Assembly: GCA_964616145.1 (NCBI GenBank) | Contig: CAZTRD010000002.1 | Span: 1-64,000, forward strand | Direction: 5' to 3' | Source: JAQTNP01 sp964616145 | Lineage (GTDB): Bacteria; Patescibacteriota; Minisyncoccia; Minisyncoccales; PEYH01 | DNA length: 64,000 bases | Notes under the pieces: model-generated | Told to the model about the DNA's origin: nothing | The model's input: the letters and a program-made list of their open reading frames with translations, nothing else | Database searches by the model: none | Position numbers and translations under genes: made by a program | Shown here: one piece after another, positions 59,608-64,000 of the stretch | Layout of the letters: every line of letters begins with the position of its first letter | Numbering within the stretch: position 1 is the first letter of the stretch

Positions 59608-61395
59608 TTAATCTGTTTTTATTATCTCCCAAAATGTCTCTGGGGGAATAGAAATCTGCCCTCTTTCTTTTAATTTCTTCTTCCCCTTCTTTTGCTTTTC
59701 CAAAAGCTTTCTTTTCCTGGTATAGTCACCTCCATATAGAGGAGCTGTAACATCTTTTCTTTTGGCTCTGATCGTTCTCCTGACAATTATCCTTCCATCA
59801 CATTGAATTTGAATAGGTAATTCAAATAACTGAGCTGGAAGAACTTTTTCCAGTTTCTCAGCCATTTTTTTAGATTCCCGCATGGATAGATTCCTTGGAA
59901 CTATTTTTGAGATGGTCTCTTCCACTTTTCCGAGAATCAATATCTCTAATTTCACCAGATCTGATTTCTGCCAGCCAATGATTCTGTAATCCATTGAAGC
60001 ATATCCCTGGCTTACGCTTTTTAATCTGTCGTAAAAACCGATGATTATCTCTCTTAAAGGCATTCTGGCTTGGATAATCAATCTTTCAGGGCTTAAAACA
60101 TTGGTAGTGGATTCTCTTCCTGTGATTAATTTCAATATCTGATTTAAAAACATTGTAGGGGTGATGATCTTTAAATCAACATACTGTTCATATATTTCCT
60201 GTATTTCGGAATAGTGGGGCCAATCCTTGGAACTGTATATTATTTCCTCCTGATTATTCTTCCTCATTATCTTATACGATACTGAAGGAGAAGAAATTAT
60301 TAAATCCAGATTAAATTCTCTTTTTAATCTTTCCGTAGTTATCTCTGCATGCAAAAGCCCCAAAAACCCGCATCTAAAACCTTTTCCTAAAACAGATTTT
60401 GATTCCGGCTCAAAAGACAAGGAAGAATCATTCAATTTCAAGCGCAATAGAGAATCCCTTAAAGTATCCCAATCCTTGGCATCTCTTGGGAAAATACTGG
60501 TAAAAACAACTTGCTGGGCCTCCCTGTATCCGGGTAAAGGTTCTACTTTGTTATCCGGATCATAGTTAGTTATCGTTTCTCCTATTCTTACTAAACTGGG
60601 GTCTTTAATTCCCAAAGCTACATATCCTATCTCCCCGTCTTCAAGTTTTTGTTTGGCTACTAATTTAGGAGAAAACCAACCAACTTCTTTGGCTTTGACT
60701 CTCATGTTCTGCCTTATCAAAAACAAATCATCTTGAATTTTAATTTCTCCCTGGAATATCCTCACATATGCGATAACTCCTAAAAAAGAATCATATTTGG
60801 AATCAAAAATCAAAGCTTTTAATATTTCTGATCCTTCCTTTTTAGGAGGAGGAATTCTTTTGATCACTTCTTGGATGATTAATGGTACATTTTGTCCTGT
60901 TTTGGCTGAAATTTTTAAAATATCATTGTCATCAACAGGCAAAATTTCTTTGATTTCTTCTATTGCTTCATCTACTCTTGCCTGAGGCATGTCAATCTTA
61001 TTCACCACCGGGATTATCTTCAAATCTTCCTTTTCAGCCAACTCCAGATTAGCCAATGTCTGGGCCTGCACTCCTGTAGCCGCATCTATCAAAAGAATGG
61101 CTCCTTCTACAGCAGCCAAGCTCCTTGATACTTCATATGAAAAGTCAACATGTCCCGGAGTATCAATTAGGTTAAGGATGTATTCTTCTTTTGAATCATC
61201 AATGTAATGCATCCTTACAGGATGCATTTTGATGGTAATCCCCTTCTCATATTCCAAATCCATTGAATCCAAAAACTGGGGCCTTAATTTTGCCTTTTCT
61301 ATTGTATGAGTTAATTCCAAAAGCCGATCTGCTAATGTAGATTTTCCATGATCAATATGGGCTATAATGCTGAAATTCCTAATTCTTTTTTCCAT
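59608..61395 (-). CDS. lepA: Elongation factor 4 (LepA)
   Basis: A 595-residue translational GTPase that back-translocates or remodels stalled ribosomes. G1 is HIDHGKSTLADRL, G3 DTPGHVDF, and G4 NKIDMP. The C-terminal domain unique to LepA carries YGGDYTRKRKLLEKQKKGKKKLKERG. It is downstream of and overlaps murJ by 17 bases. Confidence 0.95.
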   Translation of the reverse strand: MEKRIRNFSIIAHIDHGKSTLADRLLELTHTIEKAKLRPQFLDSMDLEYEKGITIKMHPVRMHYIDDSKEEYILNLIDTPGHVDFSYEVSRSLAAVEGAILLIDAATGVQAQTLANLELAEKEDLKIIPVVNKIDMPQARVDEAIEEIKEILPVDDNDILKISAKTGQNVPLIIQEVIKRIPPPKKEGSEILKALIFDSKYDSFLGVIAYVRIFQGEIKIQDDLFLIRQNMRVKAKEVGWFSPKLVAKQKLEDGEIGYVALGIKDPSLVRIGETITNYDPDNKVEPLPGYREAQQVVFTSIFPRDAKDWDTLRDSLLRLKLNDSSLSFEPESKSVLGKGFRCGFLGLLHAEITTERLKREFNLDLIISSPSVSYKIMRKNNQEEIIYSSKDWPHYSEIQEIYEQYVDLKIITPTMFLNQILKLITGRESTTNVLSPERLIIQARMPLREIIIGFYDRLKSVSQGYASMDYRIIGWQKSDLVKLEILILGKVEETISKIVPRNLSMRESKKMAEKLEKVLPAQLFELPIQIQCDGRIIVRRTIRAKRKDVTAPLYGGDYTRKRKLLEKQKKGKKKLKERGQISIPPETFWEIIKTD

Positions 61396-63022
61396 ATTTT
61401 AATCCGATCGTATGAAGAAATATTTTCAACTCTTTAATTCGCAAAACAAAACTCATGAAAAGATATGAAAGGATTCCGAAAATTGTTGTAACGATTGCTT
61501 GAATCAGAACTCCTTTGGCTGTTAAAACATTAATACATTGGGCCATTAAAGTCATGCAGATATACATAATGCCAGACATTACCAAACTGGCTATCAATAT
61601 CTTTCTTGCTGATTCCCAAACATCCCAAATGGGAAGATTTTTTACTTTTCTTAATAAAAGAAACAGTAAGAACCCAAACTGCAGGAATCCTGTGATCGTA
61701 ATGGACAAAGGCAAGCCGATTACTCCAATATTTGATATGTCTTCCAAGCTTAACAGCCGGGCAAAGAAATTAGAAAAGAAATTAGAAAAGCTGAATGCCC
61801 AGGTTAAAAGCCAGGATAGTCCAACATTTATCGCTAAAGCCAAAACACTATTGAAGAACGGGGTTTTGGTATCTTTAACGGCAAAAAACATTCTTTGGAA
61901 AAATGGGATTAAGGTATATGTAAATATCCCTAAACTGAATAATCCAAGACAGGCAGCTGTTAATCTTGTATCTATCCAACCAAACTTGCCAGTCCCCAAC
62001 ACAATCCTTACCACCGGACCTCTTAAAAGAAACAAAGCAAAACTTATCGGAAGAACTAAGAATAATGTCTGTCTGAATGTAGAAGAAAAACTGTCACAGA
62101 ATTTATCTTTTTCTCCTTCTGCCCAGAATCTGGCTAAAAAAGGATAGGCAGCTACCGCAAACGATCCTCCAATTATACTTATCGGAAATGATCTCAAATT
62201 TTCCGAAAAACTGAAGATTGATATATTCCCTACTCCTATCATGGAAGCAATAGCTGTCACTATTATCAAATTAAAATGGGATGCCACAGCGCTGAAAGTT
62301 CTTGGGATCATCAGCCAGAATATTTTTCTTAAACCAGGAGATTTTAAATTAAATATCGGCTTGTACCTAAATCCACTGGATATGACTGATGGAAGTTGCA
62401 CAAACCAATGCAAAAACGCTCCCAAAACAGCTCCAAAAGCAAGCCCCTTTAATCCAAAAATTGGCAAAAAGAAAAATATTCCAAATATTATCCCGAGATT
62501 ATAAAAGATCGGAGCAATGGCAAAAGAAATAAATCTATTGAAATATTGGAGAACGCTGGAAAATATATTCGATATACCAAAAAATATCGGGCTTAAAAAT
62601 AGGATTCTTGTCAAAGCTACTGCCTGAGCCATATTATCAGGAGTAAATCCGGGAACTATCAGCTTCATCAGATAAGGGGTGAAAATGAATAGTAATCCGC
62701 AGATTATAATTGAAAAAACTAAAAACACATTCAGCAGATTATTTGTTAGCTCCCAGGCCTTTTTTTCATCTTTGCAGTAGTGCTCAGAAAAGATAGGCAG
62801 AAATGCAGCGATTATTCCTCCGGAAATTAAAATCGCAAAAACAAGATTAGGGATTCTAAAAGCAGCATAATATATATCTAATTCCTGGCTGGCTCCGAAT
62901 TTCCCAGCCAGTAATCTATCTCTTAAAAATCCTAACAATCCGCTAGCAATACTAGATACGGAAAGAATAATGGCTGCTGAAGTTATGCTTTTTGAAGTTT
63001 TTCCTAAAACTCTTTTAATCAT
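61379..63022 (-). CDS. murJ: Lipid II flippase MurJ
   Basis: A 547-residue polytopic MurJ/MviN protein with about 14 membrane helices. The N-terminal ASGLLGFLRDRLLAGKFG and FAILISGGIIAAFLPIF match the family's substrate-cavity helices. It flips lipid II across the membrane for peptidoglycan synthesis. It overlaps the CofE-like gene by 8 bases and lepA by 17, so all three form one operon. Confidence 0.93.
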   Translation of the reverse strand: MIKRVLGKTSKSITSAAIILSVSSIASGLLGFLRDRLLAGKFGASQELDIYYAAFRIPNLVFAILISGGIIAAFLPIFSEHYCKDEKKAWELTNNLLNVFLVFSIIICGLLFIFTPYLMKLIVPGFTPDNMAQAVALTRILFLSPIFFGISNIFSSVLQYFNRFISFAIAPIFYNLGIIFGIFFFLPIFGLKGLAFGAVLGAFLHWFVQLPSVISSGFRYKPIFNLKSPGLRKIFWLMIPRTFSAVASHFNLIIVTAIASMIGVGNISIFSFSENLRSFPISIIGGSFAVAAYPFLARFWAEGEKDKFCDSFSSTFRQTLFLVLPISFALFLLRGPVVRIVLGTGKFGWIDTRLTAACLGLFSLGIFTYTLIPFFQRMFFAVKDTKTPFFNSVLALAINVGLSWLLTWAFSFSNFFSNFFARLLSLEDISNIGVIGLPLSITITGFLQFGFLLFLLLRKVKNLPIWDVWESARKILIASLVMSGIMYICMTLMAQCINVLTAKGVLIQAIVTTIFGILSYLFMSFVLRIKELKIFLHTIGLKYGKKN

Positions 63023-63716
63023 TGCTTTTTCTTAAAATAATTATCGGGGTTTGCTGTTCACCCTGCCCTGAAGGATTGTCTTTTAATATTTCTAACATTA
63101 AAAATTCTTTTCCTTTTAAATTGCTACTGGTTCCCAGAATATTTCCTCCTAAATCATTTACATCAGCAATAATATTCTCAAAACCATACTTTCCTTTTAT
63201 CCTATCGCACCATTCATTACAATTCTCCGGTCCAAGTATTCCCATCTCCAAATATTCCTTAAAGGCCTCCCCATAGAACCCGTCCAATTCATTAACTTGA
63301 TGGCCAGCTACTTTGTAAAACACTCCCCTCTTTCCAATCAACTTTCCTAAAATGCTTAAAAATCCAGCTAGAAATATTCTTGGAAGTCCTGCCATGTTAA
63401 TAGCTACCTGCATTTTTAAAGGATTCCCTACAGAAAATCCATATGGAGTTTTTGTCACGAATTTTGAGAGAAATTTAGCCCAAAAACCAACTTTAAGATC
63501 TTTTTTGTAAATTACTTTGTTTTGAACCAAAGAAACTATTTTTTGAGAAAAAGAAACTATATCTGTTTCTTTAATGTTTCCGATAATATATTTCTCAATA
63601 ATATTATCAATATTTTCCCCCGGTCTGACAAAGTGCGTTTTAACTGGAAATCTCTGCCAGATTTCCTGGCTCGTCTGAATTTCTATTTTTTTACCATCAT
63701 TAGCTGAAAAATCCAT
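63015..63716 (-). CDS. CofE-like domain protein (F420-ligase fold)
   Basis: A 233-residue protein resembling the coenzyme F420-0:glutamate ligase domain: FSQKIVSLVQN, GNPLKMQVAINMAGLPRI and FYKVAGHQVNELDGF are the conserved blocks. F420 ligase adds glutamate to F420-0, but no other F420 gene is in view. CPR members may use another substrate. It is first in the operon with murJ and lepA, with a promoter at 63729-63757. Confidence 0.75.
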   Translation of the reverse strand: MDFSANDGKKIEIQTSQEIWQRFPVKTHFVRPGENIDNIIEKYIIGNIKETDIVSFSQKIVSLVQNKVIYKKDLKVGFWAKFLSKFVTKTPYGFSVGNPLKMQVAINMAGLPRIFLAGFLSILGKLIGKRGVFYKVAGHQVNELDGFYGEAFKEYLEMGILGPENCNEWCDRIKGKYGFENIIADVNDLGGNILGTSSNLKGKEFLMLEILKDNPSGQGEQQTPIIILRKSND

Positions 63717-63728
63717 ATATAATCATTC

Positions 63729-63757
63729 ATTCTAATCATATTCTGCCATATATTCAA
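63729..63757 (-). promoter_or_regulatory. Promoter of the cofE-murJ-lepA operon
   Basis: On the minus strand TTGAAT (63752-63757) and TAGAAT (63729-63734) are 17 bases apart. Confidence 0.65.
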
Positions 63758-63767
63758 TGGATAGAGA

Positions 63768-63792
63768 AACGGGAAGGCCGTGCCTTCCCGTT
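63768..63792 (-). terminator. Perfect 11-bp hairpin after the 43-residue gene
   Basis: AACGGGAAGGC and GCCTTCCCGTT pair completely around a 3-base loop, followed on the minus strand by TCTCTATCC. It separates the GC-rich unit from the cofE promoter. Confidence 0.75.
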
Positions 63793-63820
63793 GCGATCCG
63801 CAATGTAGAGCGCTGCTGCC

Positions 63821-63952
63821 CTACGTAGCGCCTCTCGTCTGCGTCCATGCGCCACGACCTCGAGCGCCGGGGCCGTTACGCGACGTCGTCGGTCTGCCGC
63901 TTCCTCCCGTGAGTGCAGTCTGCTTCTTGTTGATAATCTGGCGATACTTCAC
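63821..63952 (-). CDS. 43-residue basic Gly/Arg/Thr-rich peptide, GC-rich unit
   Basis: GTG at 63952 follows AAGGGGGGATAC, an SD. The product is VKYRQIINKKQTALTG, then GGSGRPTTSRNGPGARGRG and AWTQTRGAT. It is highly basic and low in hydrophobics, so it may bind RNA or be disordered. A perfect hairpin follows. The upstream part of the unit, including any promoter, reaches the window edge. Confidence 0.5.
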   Translation of the reverse strand: MKYRQIINKKQTALTGGSGRPTTSRNGPGARGRGAWTQTRGAT

Positions 63953-64000
63953 CGTATCCCCCCTTCGACAGATCGACATGACCAATCTGCTGATTTAATT

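Noticed and set aside
2398..63952. Assembly contamination as the source of the GC-rich genes
   Set aside because: They occur at several places within intergenic gaps of otherwise continuous AT-rich sequence, with repeats tied to a local tRNA. A chimeric assembly would be unlikely to give this, though read mapping across the joints should be checked.

Overview
The window looks like a chromosome segment of a Candidate Phyla Radiation (Patescibacteria) bacterium, most likely Parcubacteria. The backbone is AT-rich, and most backbone genes have no visible Shine-Dalgarno (SD) sequence. The gene set is a reduced core: bL31, RF1, RF2, bL25, MurC, YchF, FtsE/FtsX, EF4/LepA, MurJ, a FtsB/DivIC-like protein, a motor-degenerate PriA, the three AmmeMemoRadiSam proteins and a CofE-like domain protein. 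The assignment is inferred from gene content and style; no 16S rRNA is present.

Layout. 0.1-0.8 kb: a HicBA-like toxin-antitoxin pair. 0.9-21 kb: mostly housekeeping (rpmE-prfA; a lytic transglycosylase; rplY; murC-thpR; the AMMECR1/Memo/AmrS operon with priA; a 944-residue secreted repeat protein; ychF; a 690-residue anchored protein; a PLP enzyme and a flavoprotein). 21-41 kb: an accessory island with DUF3800 and a convergent small RNA, several PD-(D/E)XK-like proteins, a HEPN protein, a RelA/SpoT-domain protein, a UvrD helicase with a RecB/Cas4-like nuclease, a ClpP-like protein, and a two-gene restriction-modification locus (PD-(D/E)XK-methylase plus SNF2 helicase). 41-47.3 kb: a phage-like block with two DNA methylases, small and large terminase subunits and a large serine recombinase, but no capsid, portal or tail genes. 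47.4-49.2 kb: a strongly structured RNA candidate, a zinc-ribbon protein, YidD and a NucS-like nuclease. 52.3-63.7 kb: housekeeping again (tRNA-Gln, ftsX, ftsE, prfB with a programmed +1 frameshift, NYN protein, tRNA-Thr, tRNA-Gly, divIC-like, lepA, murJ, cofE-like).

The most unusual layer is a set of nine GC-rich genes scattered in the AT-rich backbone at about 2.4, 11.4, 11.6, 49.7-51.6, 56.1, 56.3, 56.9, 58.5 and 63.8 kb. Unlike nearly all backbone genes, each has a purine-rich SD, and most sit in compact units with their own promoter and a GC-rich hairpin terminator. Four lie between tRNA-Gly and tRNA-Thr, in an array whose units are separated by a repeated junction containing the last bases of tRNA-Gly. 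This looks like serial capture of small gene cassettes at a tRNA 3' end.

Other items of note are a 160-nt RNA with a perfect 12-bp stem and a possible pseudoknot behind the serine recombinase; a promoter-to-terminator small RNA overlapping the 3' end of the DUF3800 gene; and two 167-bp repeats in the same orientation, 24.7 kb apart, that keep the same hairpins although their sequences differ.
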